This document shows positions 1-8,217 of a stretch of DNA of 34,745 bases, piece after piece; position 1 is the stretch's first letter, and every line of letters begins with the position of its first letter. The notes beneath the pieces are model-generated. The model was not told where the DNA came from. It saw only the letters and a program-made list of their open reading frames with translations, and did no database searches. The position numbers and the translations under genes are program-made. Origin of the DNA: Peptoniphilus_A hominis (lineage in GTDB: Bacteria; Bacillota; Clostridia; Tissierellales; Peptoniphilaceae); contig NZ_JBBMFO010000023.1 in NCBI RefSeq assembly GCF_040096015.1, positions 1 to 34,745 of the forward strand, in the 5' to 3' direction.

Positions 1-103
1 AATGTCCCCTATAAATTATAGGTTACATTCCGCTTAATATAATATTAAATTTGTTCCGTGTTTACGGGTTCACTTCAAAACCTCGTCTTTATTATTTGCT
101 ATT
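1..103. other. Unassigned left edge with short palindromes
   Basis: No gene is visible in these bases. They lie just past the stop codon of the minus-strand desulfidase. CCTATAAATTATAGG (9-23) is a near-perfect palindrome, and CCGT-GTTT-ACGG (57-68) can form a short hairpin. Neither is followed by a T-tract on the minus strand, so a terminator for the desulfidase is not evident. The two blocks share a loose pattern when read on the minus strand (AACC, TA, then GG and ACA), which resembles ends of some insertion sequences. No transposase is present, so this is only a possibility. Confidence 0.3.
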
Positions 104-1348
104 TTATTTTCCAATCATTTCTCTTAAAATTACTTCGTCTGTTTCTTTCATACCCTCCATGGCTATGTGACCAACAGTTTTTATCATCTCGTCAACATCG
201 CCCTTTACTATGCCATCTCCTGGTTTAAAGGAGTTGCCTTCCTTGGCTTGCCTGTAGGCAAGAAGGGACATCTTTAGGCTGGATGCAATTTTTATGGCAC
301 AGGACTCCTTGGCACCGTCGCAAATAATTCCTGAATTTGTGGCAAGGGCATTTGTTAAAATTTCTTTTATTAGATCCCTATCTTCATCCTTCATAAAGGC
401 TATACCGCATACAGAAGCCGCCGCTGCAGATACCACTCCGCAGTAGGCAGATAGTTCGCCTATGCCTTCTTTTATGTAAAGGCCAATTAAATTTGCAAAA
501 ATTAGAGACCTATATAACTTGTCCTTGTCAATGTCATGATCCTTGGCGTAGATAATTATTGGAACAGAAACTGTTATGCCTTGGTTGCCAGAACCTGAAT
601 TTATGACAACAGGTTTTTCACAGCCTGACATACGAGCGTCAGAACCTGCGGCAGCATAGGCAACTAATTTATCCTTGTAATTATTTTCTGCATCTTCCAA
701 GACCATTTTGCCAATATTTGCGCCCCATGGGTTTTCAATTCCCTCTTTGGCTATGGCATAATTGTAGTCTATTTCTTTATCCAAGACATCGATTATGCTG
801 TCATACTTTCCATTTTTTGCAAAATCATAAATTTTATCAAAGGACAAGTCAACTTTATTTTCTTCAACTTCTTCTTGGTCCTTCTTTTCCAAGAGGACTT
901 CATCATTTAGACTCTCGTAAATAATATTTGTGTGATAATCCTTTATAATTACCCGAGACTTTTTGTCAGCCTTCTCCATAATTATATCTATGTACAGTCC
1001 CTTAATTTCGTGAACAAGTTCTATGTCAACGAGACCCTTTTCTATTAAATCATCTAGGGTATTAAGCTTAGATTTATCAGCGTCAGATAAAACTTCAAGC
1101 TTCTTAGTATAATCGCCAAGAAAAGCTCCAGCAGCAAGAGAAATTTCTATTCCCTTTCTTCCATCAGTGCCTGGCACCTTGACGCTATTTACATTTTTAA
1201 TAATATTGCCCGATAACTTAGCCTTAATTTTTTCAGGATCCTCTCCCAAAATAAATCTCGCACGGCTGGCGCCAAAAGCTAAAGCTATGGGCTCGGTACA
1301 GCCGAAGGCAGGCACCATTTTCTCTCTCAAAAATTTATTATAATCCAT
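104..1348 (-). CDS. L-cysteine desulfidase / serine dehydratase alpha-like family (CyuA/YhaM, UPF0597)
   Basis: The 414-residue protein fits the UPF0597/CyuA family, iron-sulfur enzymes that split L-cysteine into pyruvate, ammonia and sulfide. Diagnostic features are the N-terminal FGCTEP motif (Cys17), a GCEKPVVINSGSGNQG block in the middle, and further Cys residues in AYCGVV, SVCGI and CDGAKESC in the C-terminal half; these are candidate cluster ligands. Family proteins are about 410-440 residues, so this one is full length. ATG is at 1348 and the TAA stop at 104-106. It is a single-gene unit, divergent from the response regulator at 1563. Cysteine and serine degradation suits an amino-acid-fermenting anaerobe. 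Substrate specificity (cysteine versus serine) cannot be read from the sequence. Confidence 0.85.
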   Translation of the reverse strand: MDYNKFLREKMVPAFGCTEPIALAFGASRARFILGEDPEKIKAKLSGNIIKNVNSVKVPGTDGRKGIEISLAAGAFLGDYTKKLEVLSDADKSKLNTLDDLIEKGLVDIELVHEIKGLYIDIIMEKADKKSRVIIKDYHTNIIYESLNDEVLLEKKDQEEVEENKVDLSFDKIYDFAKNGKYDSIIDVLDKEIDYNYAIAKEGIENPWGANIGKMVLEDAENNYKDKLVAYAAAGSDARMSGCEKPVVINSGSGNQGITVSVPIIIYAKDHDIDKDKLYRSLIFANLIGLYIKEGIGELSAYCGVVSAAAASVCGIAFMKDEDRDLIKEILTNALATNSGIICDGAKESCAIKIASSLKMSLLAYRQAKEGNSFKPGDGIVKGDVDEMIKTVGHIAMEGMKETDEVILREMIGK

Positions 1349-1381
1349 AAAATCCCCTCATAATTTATTTTTAACAAATAT

Positions 1382-1408
1382 ATTATAACAAAAAATGATA
1401 ACCTTATC
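1382..1408 (-). promoter_or_regulatory. Candidate promoter and operator of the desulfidase gene
   Basis: Read on the minus strand, a perfect TATAAT -10 lies at 1387-1382. No convincing -35 is found at 17 bp. Instead the inverted repeat GATAA-N2-TTATC (1397-1408) occupies the space upstream of the -10, consistent with a regulator-dependent promoter. The regulator is unknown. Confidence 0.4.
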
Positions 1409-1473
1409 CTAATAGTATTTTTCAAACTCATTTTTTAAATTTTTTTACAATATATAAAATAGTTAGCTTATTG

Positions 1474-1502
1474 TTGCAAACAAAAATAAGTTACCATAAT
1501 AT
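1474..1502 (+). promoter_or_regulatory. Candidate sigma-70-type promoter of the two-component operon
   Basis: TTGCAA (1474-1479) and TAATAT (1497-1502) are separated by 17 bp and lie about 60 bp upstream of the response-regulator ATG. A strong ribosome binding site (AAAGGAG) precedes that ATG. Confidence 0.5.
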
Positions 1503-1562
1503 TTTTGGATTTTTAAATTAATAATATATAATAAAATTAAAGATAAGAATAAAGGAGATAAT

Positions 1563-2249
1563 ATGTTAAAAATACTCTTGCTAGAAGATGACAATACAAT
1601 ATCTTTTGCTATAAAAAAATATCTTGAAAAATTTAAATATTCCGTAAAAATTTTTAAAACTATTTCTGCCACTGAAGGTCTTTCTTTAAATGAATTTGAT
1701 TTAATTATTTTAGATGTAAATCTACCTGACGGAAATGGATTTGATTACTTGAACTATGTGAGAAGTTTTTCAAAAATTCCTATTATAATGCTAACCGTTA
1801 AAAATGATGAAAAATATATTCTAAAAGGATTTTCAGAAGGTGCAGATGAATACATATCAAAACCTTTTTCTCTTTCTGTTTTGAAAGCTCGAATTGAAAA
1901 TGTTTTGAAAAGGACTGGGCATAAAACAGAAATTATTTTTAAAGACCTGACTTTAAATGATGATATTAAGTCTGCAGAATTAAGCGGCAAAAATTTGGAT
2001 TTAAATATAAAAGAATATGCCCTTTTAAAACTTTTTATCGCACACAAAAATGAAAATTTGCCAAGAGATTTTATTTTAGATAACATTTGGCAAAATGATT
2101 TTTATGAAATAAATGATAATACTCTTTCTGTAACAATTAAAAGACTTAGAAAAAAATTGGGTCCTGATTATGAAAAATACCTTAAAACTATAAGAGGATT
2201 TGGCTATAAGTGGTCGGAACTAGATATTGAAGAGAGCGTAAAAAAATGA
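1563..2249 (+). CDS. Response regulator, OmpR/PhoB family
   Basis: The 228-residue protein has an N-terminal receiver domain (about 1-115): acidic pair E8-D9-D10, phospho-acceptor D51 in LIILDVNLPDG, T78, and K100 in the ISKPF motif. A C-terminal winged-helix DNA-binding domain (about 125-222) carries the typical ending TIRGFGYKW. It is the cytoplasmic output of the adjacent kinase; its TGA stop overlaps the kinase ATG (ATGA). The likely target is the promoter in front of the ABC transporter genes, where an 11-bp-spaced direct repeat is found. The gene opens a four-gene cassette transcribed toward the origin, opposite to most neighbours. Confidence 0.93.
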   Translation: MLKILLLEDDNTISFAIKKYLEKFKYSVKIFKTISATEGLSLNEFDLIILDVNLPDGNGFDYLNYVRSFSKIPIIMLTVKNDEKYILKGFSEGADEYISKPFSLSVLKARIENVLKRTGHKTEIIFKDLTLNDDIKSAELSGKNLDLNIKEYALLKLFIAHKNENLPRDFILDNIWQNDFYEINDNTLSVTIKRLRKKLGPDYEKYLKTIRGFGYKWSELDIEESVKK

Positions 2250-3220
2250 AAAATTATAAAAAATATTTATTTTTAATTGCTTTTAATATTATTTTATCAA
2301 TGCTTATCGTTTGCATAAGTCCACGATTTGACATGATTACTCTTTTTTATTTTATATTTTTGAATATCTTCATTTTTGTCTTTCTTTTATTATTTGAAAG
2401 GATTAAGAATAAGAAAATAAATGATCAAATTGACGAAATTATAAATTTAATTCACTCTTTAAATCCAGGCAAGGAAGTTTATAAAAAAAATGATTGTGAA
2501 TTTGGAAAACTTAAAGATGAAATTACAAAAATTATTTTAGAAAATAAAAATATAATTGAAAATTCAAAAGAGAAGCAAAAGGTTTTAAGAGATTACTCAG
2601 AAGATCTTGCCCATCAAATAAAAACTCCCTTAACAGGTATTCTGTTGATGTTGGATTTAATTGAAGAAGACAAAGAAAATATAGATGAATATATTTTGTT
2701 AATTAGAAATAATATAAATCGGCTTGAAAATTTGACAGACATTCTTTTAAAACTGGCTTCCCTTGATTCTGATATAACAAAGTTTAATTTAGAGTATGTA
2801 AATGTCTTGGAATTGATAAAAAGTGTAAAAGAGGATTTAGATTCTTACTTTGGTCTAAAAAATTATGAAGTTAAAATTTTTGGTGATGATTTTATTTTAA
2901 ATTGCGATAAAAAATGGACTCATGAGGCAATTTTAAATATCTGCAAAAATGCAATTGAAGCAAGTCCAGAGAATAATATCGAAATTATACTTAGAGAAAG
3001 CAATGTATTTAAAAGCATCCTTGTCAAAGATTTCTCATCAGGTATGAGTAAGGATGCTTTAAAAAAAGCTATGCAGAGATTTTATAAATCTGACCCAAAC
3101 AGTCAAGGCTATGGCATTGGACTTCCAATGGCAAAAACTATATTAAATAAAGAAAATGGCGACTTAATTTATAATCGCGAAAAAAATTATAATACTTTCG
3201 AGATGAGATTTTATAAATAA
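2246..3220 (+). CDS. Sensor histidine kinase, intramembrane-sensing (BceS-like) type
   Basis: The 324-residue kinase begins with two transmembrane helices (about 6-24 and 32-50) joined by only a few residues, so there is almost no extracellular sensor. This is the layout of BceS-type kinases that sense through a partner ABC transporter. The H-box lies in DLAHQIKTPLTG (His123). The ATPase domain follows with an N-box (NICKNAIEAS), a degenerate D-box region (KDFSSGM) and a glycine-rich GYGIGLPMAK. It overlaps the response regulator by 4 nt and is followed 74 bp later by the ABC ATPase. Autophosphorylation and transfer to D51 of the partner are assumed from the family. Confidence 0.92.
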   Translation: MKNYKKYLFLIAFNIILSMLIVCISPRFDMITLFYFIFLNIFIFVFLLLFERIKNKKINDQIDEIINLIHSLNPGKEVYKKNDCEFGKLKDEITKIILENKNIIENSKEKQKVLRDYSEDLAHQIKTPLTGILLMLDLIEEDKENIDEYILLIRNNINRLENLTDILLKLASLDSDITKFNLEYVNVLELIKSVKEDLDSYFGLKNYEVKIFGDDFILNCDKKWTHEAILNICKNAIEASPENNIEIILRESNVFKSILVKDFSSGMSKDALKKAMQRFYKSDPNSQGYGIGLPMAKTILNKENGDLIYNREKNYNTFEMRFYK

Positions 3221-3244
3221 CTATATAATTCTTCATTAATATGT

Positions 3245-3276
3245 GTCACTGACTAGTCACTTTATTTTGTTAATAT
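3245..3276 (+). promoter_or_regulatory. Candidate response-regulator operator and promoter for the ABC genes
   Basis: Two exact GTCACT half-sites (3245-3250 and 3256-3261) repeat at an 11-bp period, the spacing typical of OmpR-family dimers on direct repeats. They enclose the perfect palindrome TGACTAGTCA (3250-3259). A possible -10 TAATAT (3271-3276) follows, with a weak CTGACT -35 overlapping the repeats. This fits autoregulated transporter induction by the adjacent two-component system. Confidence 0.5.
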
Positions 3277-3294
3277 GAGGAAAAGGAGGCAAAT

Positions 3295-3975
3295 ATGTTT
3301 ATTTTACAGACAAATAATTTGACAAAAGTTTACGATGCTGAAGTCAAAGTAGAAGCGCTAGTTGATGTAAATTTTAATCTTTCTAAAGGTGATTTAGTTG
3401 CTATAATCGGAGACAGTGGCTCTGGAAAATCAACTTTCCTCCACCTTCTTGCTGGTGTTGACAAGCCAAGTAGTGGAGATATTTTTATTGAAGATAAAAA
3501 TATTACAAAACTTAATAAGGAAGATCTTACAATTTTCAGAAGGCGAAATATTGGAGTTATTTATCAGTTTTTTAACTTAATTCCAAATATTAATGTTAAA
3601 AAAAATATTTTGTTGCCAATACTTTTAGACGACAAAAAAGTTGACCAAGAATATTTTGATGAAATCCTTTCGATTCTCGGGATAAAGGATAAGTTAAATA
3701 GATTTCCAAGAGAACTATCTGGCGGCGAACAGCAAAGAGTTGCCATAGCAAGAAGCCTTATAACAAGACCTGCCATAGTTTTAGCTGACGAGCCTACAGG
3801 AAATTTAGATAGAAAAAATTCTGAGGATATAATTTCCCTTTTTAAGCTAGTGAATCAAAGGCTTAATTCCACTATCATGATAATAACTCATGATGAGAAA
3901 GTTGCAAATGCCTGTAACAAGGTTTATAAAATGGTAGACGGAAGATTGTCTTTGTTGGAAGAAGGCTTGCAATGA
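3295..3975 (+). CDS. ABC transporter ATP-binding protein (MacB/BceA/LolD type)
   Basis: The 226-residue protein is a complete ABC ATPase of the subfamily paired with FtsX-type permeases. It has Walker A GDSGSGKST (residues 39-47), Q-loop YQFFNLIPN, signature LSGGEQQR, Walker B VLADEPTGNLD and the switch His in IITHD. A very strong ribosome binding site (AAAAGGAGG) precedes the ATG at 3295. The stop overlaps the permease ATG by 4 nt, implying coupled translation. It powers the permease, probably for export or removal of an antimicrobial peptide or envelope-active compound. The substrate is inferred only from context. Confidence 0.93.
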   Translation: MFILQTNNLTKVYDAEVKVEALVDVNFNLSKGDLVAIIGDSGSGKSTFLHLLAGVDKPSSGDIFIEDKNITKLNKEDLTIFRRRNIGVIYQFFNLIPNINVKKNILLPILLDDKKVDQEYFDEILSILGIKDKLNRFPRELSGGEQQRVAIARSLITRPAIVLADEPTGNLDRKNSEDIISLFKLVNQRLNSTIMIITHDEKVANACNKVYKMVDGRLSLLEEGLQ

Positions 3976-6464
3976 AAATAATAAGTGACCTTGCAAATTT
4001 ATCCATCAAAAACAATAAAAAAGATACTTTTGCCACAAGAGTTTCTATATTGCTTGCAGTAATTTTACTTGGAACCATTGTCTTTATTTTAAGCGATTTG
4101 CGACAATCAAAAATTAAATACTTAAAAAACACAGTTGGAGATTATGAAGTTTCTCTTTCAGAAATCGACAAACAAAGCTACGATCTATTAGAAAAAAATA
4201 AGGATATTGAAAAAGTCCATTATGATAAAATAATTTCAACTGATATAGGTCTTATTATCTATGAGAAATCAAAATATTTTCTTGAAAATATAGACACTCA
4301 CTTAATTGATGGAAGAAATCCAAAAAATTCAAGAGAAATAGTTGTTACAAAACAATTCCTAAATAAAAACAGAAATTATAAAATTGCTTCAAACATTAAA
4401 ATTAATGAGAAAAATTATAAAATTGTTGGCGTTTATGAAGATTTTTCCTTTTCTTTTGAAGATCCAGTTGCTTTTTCTTATTTTGATGATAGTAAGGGTC
4501 TCGATTTTAAAAAGGGTGAAAGCTATTTTGCCTATATCTGGTACAAAAATCCAAGAGATACTTACACCAATACCAGAAAAATTCTAAAAGAGTTAAATAT
4601 TAATGAAAAGAAAGCCCTAGACAAGGGTCAACTTTTTTACAACGCATCTCTTTTGGAGTCAAAGATGATATTTCCAAAGGGAATTATCCCACCAAAAAGA
4701 GTTGTAAATTCATTTATTGAATCTTTTGGACTATTCTTTATCCTAATTCTTCTCTTTGCAGTTATGATTTATGGCTCCTTTAATGTTTACAATAATAGAG
4801 ATATAAAAGAGCTTGCTCTCTTAAAATCTTCAGGCATGACGGAAAAACAAACCAAAAAACTTGTGAAGCTAAAGGCTTTTAATATTTCATTTTTGCCCAT
4901 TTTAATTGGAACTCTTTTGTCTTACTTAAATGCTATTTTTTTGACATATCTCATGTATATTAACAACCGCATAAGTTATAAAAATATGTCTAAAATTTTA
5001 AGTGATAATTTAGAAATGCATGGTTTTAAATTCTATACTCCAGATATTAAATCAATCTTTATAATTTTATTTTTCTCACTCCTAATGGTATATATTTCTG
5101 CCATTGTACCTGCTAGAAAAAGTTCAAAAATAAATATAGTTGAAGGTTTAAATGGATTAGATCCCAAAAAGAAAAAACAAGGCAAATCAAAAATTAAAGG
5201 CAGCATAGAAAAAACTCTCGCAAAGGATTATTTTAAAACTTACAAAAATACTTATAAAGTGATTTCCATTGCCATTTTGTTATCTGCTATTGCCATGAAT
5301 GTTCTTTTAGTATCTGTTTCTTATAGAAACATGAACGCAAAATATAATAAATTTGATGACCCTTATAATTTTGAAGCTTATCTTTTTTCTGATTCAAGAT
5401 TAAATAAAAATATGGTTGATGATCTGAAAAATATAAATTTTGTAGATGAAATTCACATTTTTGAAGAAAAAGATTTTAAGTTCTATAAATCTGATAACAA
5501 AAATTTCTTATCAAATAAATTTAAAAATGATTTAGAAAATAAAAGTCAGTCAGAAGATTACTTTGTTAGAATACTTGCTCTTTCAAAGGAGGATTTTAAC
5601 AAAATTAAAAAAGAAAATAATTTGACAGAAGAAAGTAACTTTCTTTTGTTAAACAAAACACCAAAAAATAATTTTACTCCCTATAAATTTAGAAAATATA
5701 TTCCTTTAACTGACTCAAAAAATAATACTATAAATCTGAGATATTATGATGGTGGAAAAATTATTAATATCAATAATTTATCTAATATAAAAAAATTCCC
5801 TTACAATTTAGAAGAACATCTAGGACTTGGAATTTATATTATCACAAATGAAAATTCTTTTGATGAGTTTATAAAAAAATATGGAAACGATCCAGCTAAT
5901 CCTGCAAATAAATTTATTGTAAAAATAAAAGCAAAGGAAAATTTAAAAGATGTTTCTGAAGATGCAATAAAAATAATCACATCGTATTTTCAAAAATCAG
6001 ATTATTCAATCTTTTCTGACATCACAAGAAAAGCTATAGACTCTGAGCAAAGCCGAAATGAAAATCTATTAAGTTTTGGAATTCAAATAATATTCTTAAT
6101 TATTGCCCTATCCAACGCCTATAATTCTTTTCATGGAAATTTGCGAGCGAGAAAAAAAGAATTTAATCTTCTTTCCACTGCAGGTATGACTAATTCGCAA
6201 ATTAGAAAAATGATAAATAATGAGCTAAAATTTTTAATTACAAGAATTCTTGCTATTTATGCATTTGTATTTGCCTTATCAGTTTTTGCAAGAGCAAAAA
6301 GAAGTCCTTATGAAGTAAATTTTGCTATTAGAGAAATTTTAATTAATATAAATTATCTGCCTTTGTTATTTATTTTTATTGTAACAATAATTGGTTTACT
6401 CTTAGCACAAAAAAGTGGCATGAGAGAGCTATCTCGTGATAACATAATCGATAATTTAAAATAA
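3972..6464 (+). CDS. FtsX-family ABC permease, tandem (duplicated) architecture
   Basis: The 830-residue membrane protein appears to be two MacB/FtsX-like halves in tandem. Half one: TM near 25-43, an extracytoplasmic domain up to about 245, then three TMs (about 250-272, 300-325, 355-378) ending in the PARKSSKIN motif. Half two: TM near 425-447, a second large external domain, then TMs near 698-718, 756-775 and 795-817. This makes about eight helices and two external domains, unlike canonical BceB (ten helices and one large loop). Together with the upstream ATPase and BceS-like kinase it likely forms a sensing and detoxification unit. Lys- and Asn-rich external domains reflect the AT-rich codon use of this cassette. 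Confidence 0.85.
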   Translation: MKIISDLANLSIKNNKKDTFATRVSILLAVILLGTIVFILSDLRQSKIKYLKNTVGDYEVSLSEIDKQSYDLLEKNKDIEKVHYDKIISTDIGLIIYEKSKYFLENIDTHLIDGRNPKNSREIVVTKQFLNKNRNYKIASNIKINEKNYKIVGVYEDFSFSFEDPVAFSYFDDSKGLDFKKGESYFAYIWYKNPRDTYTNTRKILKELNINEKKALDKGQLFYNASLLESKMIFPKGIIPPKRVVNSFIESFGLFFILILLFAVMIYGSFNVYNNRDIKELALLKSSGMTEKQTKKLVKLKAFNISFLPILIGTLLSYLNAIFLTYLMYINNRISYKNMSKILSDNLEMHGFKFYTPDIKSIFIILFFSLLMVYISAIVPARKSSKINIVEGLNGLDPKKKKQGKSKIKGSIEKTLAKDYFKTYKNTYKVISIAILLSAIAMNVLLVSVSYRNMNAKYNKFDDPYNFEAYLFSDSRLNKNMVDDLKNINFVDEIHIFEEKDFKFYKSDNKNFLSNKFKNDLENKSQSEDYFVRILALSKEDFNKIKKENNLTEESNFLLLNKTPKNNFTPYKFRKYIPLTDSKNNTINLRYYDGGKIININNLSNIKKFPYNLEEHLGLGIYIITNENSFDEFIKKYGNDPANPANKFIVKIKAKENLKDVSEDAIKIITSYFQKSDYSIFSDITRKAIDSEQSRNENLLSFGIQIIFLIIALSNAYNSFHGNLRARKKEFNLLSTAGMTNSQIRKMINNELKFLITRILAIYAFVFALSVFARAKRSPYEVNFAIREILININYLPLLFIFIVTIIGLLLAQKSGMRELSRDNIIDNLK

Positions 6465-6474
6465 ATTAAATTTA

Positions 6475-6520
6475 AAGGAGACCTAGTCTATTTTGCTTTG
6501 GTCTCCTTCTTCTTTTCTAT
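6475..6520. terminator. Terminator between the convergent permease and glpK genes
   Basis: AAGGAGACC (6475-6483) and GGTCTCCTT (6500-6508) form a perfect 9-bp stem, followed on the plus strand by a T-rich tract. It ends the two-component/ABC operon and sits directly past the glpK stop codon, so it may serve both directions. Confidence 0.75.
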
Positions 6521-8008
6521 TTATTTTGCCCAATTCATGGAATATTTTACGGCTTCGTGCCATCTCTTCATCTTTTTATCTCTCTCTTCATCTTCCATTA
6601 TTGGCTCAAAATACTTTTCTACTTCATTGTTTTCTTTTATTTCGTCAATATTTTTCCAGAAGCCAACTGCAAGTCCTGCCATATAACAAGCTCCAAGTGC
6701 TGTAAGTTCCACTACCTTTGGTCTTGTGACTTCAACTCCAAGAATGTCTGATAAGAATTGCATCAAGAAATTATTTTTGCTGACTCCACCATCCACTTTC
6801 AGAGATTTAATTTTTGTATTTGAATCTTCTTGCATGGCTTCCACTACATCGCAGCTTAAATATGCTATTGACTCCAAGGCTGCCCTTATTATGTGATATT
6901 TATTGACTGAACCTGTAAGTCCTACTATAGATCCCCTGGCGTATTGGTCCCAATAGGGTGCACCTAGTCCAGTAAAGGCTGGTATAAAATAACAGTCGTT
7001 AGTGTCTTTTACCTTGCTCGCCATATATTCTGAGTCATCAGCTTGGTCAAGTATTCTAAGGTTATCCCTCAAGAAATTAATGCAAGACCCTGCTTCAAAA
7101 ATTGAGCCTTCAAGAGCATATTTAACCTCACCATTTATGGACCAAGCAATAGTAGATACAAGCCCATTTTGTGACCTTATGAGCTGGTCGCCAGTATTCA
7201 TGAGTATAAAGGCACCCGTTCCAAAAGTGGATTTTGCCATTCCCTTTTCAAAGGAGGCTGTGCCAAAAAGTGATGACTGTTGGTCGCCTATTGCCGCTGC
7301 AATTGGTATCTCGCATCCCAAATATTTTGACTTGCTCTTGCCATAGACTTCGCTTGAATTTTTTATTTCTGGCAGCATGGACTTAGGTATATCAAAAATT
7401 TCTAAAAGTTCGTCGTCCCACTTCTTTTCTTTTATGTTAAACAACATGGTTCTTGACGCATTTGTGTAGTCAGTTATGTGAACTTCGCCGTCTGTGAGTT
7501 TATAGATGAGATAGGTCTCTACAGTTCCGAACAATAGTTCTCCTCTATCTGCCATTTCTCTCGCGCCTTCTACATTTTCAAGAATCCATCTGATTTTTGT
7601 GGCAGAAAAATAGGGGTCTATTACTAGGCCTGTCTTTTCTTTTATTTTTTCTTCAAGACCCTTTTCTTTTAACTCTTCGCAATATTTTGAAGTCCTTTTA
7701 CATTGCCAAACTATGGCGTTATAGACTGGTTCCATAGTCTTTTTGTTCCAAACAATTGTCGTCTCTCTTTGGTTTGTTATGCCTATTGCAGCAATATCCT
7801 TTGGGTCTATTCCCTTACGAGACATAGCTTCCACTGCAGTACCAATTTGCTTTGACCAAAGGTCTTCTGCTTCTTCTTCAACATAGCCAGGCTTTGGAAA
7901 GTGTTTAATTAATTCCTTTTGAGCAACTGATACTGGATTTCCTTTTTTATCAAAAATTATAGTTCTTGCAGATGTTGTACCTGCATCAAATGCCATTATG
8001 TATTTCAT
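6521..8008 (-). CDS. glpK: Glycerol kinase
   Basis: This 495-residue FGGY-family kinase phosphorylates glycerol with ATP to sn-glycerol-3-phosphate. It shows the N-terminal phosphate motif DAGTTSAR (residues 8-15), NQRET, the GDQQSSLFG block and STFGTGAF of the nucleotide site; the length is normal. The His phosphorylated by PTS HPr in many Firmicute enzymes (a Y-H-F-F/Y-G motif just before the GDQQ block) is not visible: that stretch reads KSKYLGCEIP. Control by HPr therefore seems absent. No glycerol facilitator or glycerol-3-phosphate oxidase/dehydrogenase is adjacent. The gene is alone, with its own promoter containing a perfect palindrome. Confidence 0.95.
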   Translation of the reverse strand: MKYIMAFDAGTTSARTIIFDKKGNPVSVAQKELIKHFPKPGYVEEEAEDLWSKQIGTAVEAMSRKGIDPKDIAAIGITNQRETTIVWNKKTMEPVYNAIVWQCKRTSKYCEELKEKGLEEKIKEKTGLVIDPYFSATKIRWILENVEGAREMADRGELLFGTVETYLIYKLTDGEVHITDYTNASRTMLFNIKEKKWDDELLEIFDIPKSMLPEIKNSSEVYGKSKSKYLGCEIPIAAAIGDQQSSLFGTASFEKGMAKSTFGTGAFILMNTGDQLIRSQNGLVSTIAWSINGEVKYALEGSIFEAGSCINFLRDNLRILDQADDSEYMASKVKDTNDCYFIPAFTGLGAPYWDQYARGSIVGLTGSVNKYHIIRAALESIAYLSCDVVEAMQEDSNTKIKSLKVDGGVSKNNFLMQFLSDILGVEVTRPKVVELTALGACYMAGLAVGFWKNIDEIKENNEVEKYFEPIMEDEERDKKMKRWHEAVKYSMNWAK

Positions 8009-8023
8009 TTAATCACCATCCTT

Positions 8024-8054
8024 ATTATATCATTAATGATAGATTTTTTTGCAA
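8024..8054 (-). promoter_or_regulatory. Candidate glpK promoter with 14-bp perfect palindrome
   Basis: On the minus strand TTGCAA (8054-8049) and TATAAT (8029-8024) are spaced by 19 bp, rather wide. TATCATTAATGATA (8028-8041) is a perfect 14-bp palindrome overlapping the -10 and the spacer, a typical repressor position. It may control glpK alone, as the divergent tRNA-Thr promoter lies just beyond it. Confidence 0.5.
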
Positions 8055-8083
8055 TTTAACTTTTTTCCAATAAGTGCTATAAT
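8055..8083 (+). promoter_or_regulatory. Promoter of tRNA-Thr
   Basis: TTTAAC (8055-8060), a 17-bp spacer and a perfect TATAAT (8078-8083) end 13 bp before the mature tRNA 5' end. Confidence 0.6.
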
Positions 8084-8096
8084 TATTTTAATCTTT

Positions 8097-8172
8097 GCTG
8101 ATATGGCTCAGTTGGTAGAGCAATTGATTCGTAATCAATAGGTCGGCGGTTCAAATCCGCCTATCAGCTCCA
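8097..8172 (+). tRNA. tRNA-Thr (anticodon CGU)
   Basis: A full cloverleaf can be drawn. The acceptor stem is GCTGATA (8097-8103) with TATCAGC (8162-8168). The D stem is GCTC/GAGC. The anticodon stem is ATTGA/TCAAT around the loop TTCGTAA, with anticodon CGT at 8130-8132. The T arm is GGCGG-TTCAAAT-CCGCC. Discriminator T and encoded CCA are at 8169-8172. It reads ACG codons. It is a single tRNA flanked by its own promoter and terminator, on the strand opposite its neighbours. Confidence 0.97.
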
Positions 8173-8183
8173 TTTTATATGAG

Positions 8184-8217
8184 AAAAGCTGACTTGTAAA
8201 AGCCAGCTTTTTTTATC
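8184..8217. terminator. Terminator after tRNA-Thr, overlapping the end of the convergent gene
   Basis: AAAAGCTG (8184-8191) pairs with CAGCTTTT (8204-8211), followed by a run of T on the plus strand. It ends the tRNA transcript. It touches the stop codon (8213-8215) of the minus-strand gene and can also fold on that strand with a short T-rich tail. Confidence 0.8.
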
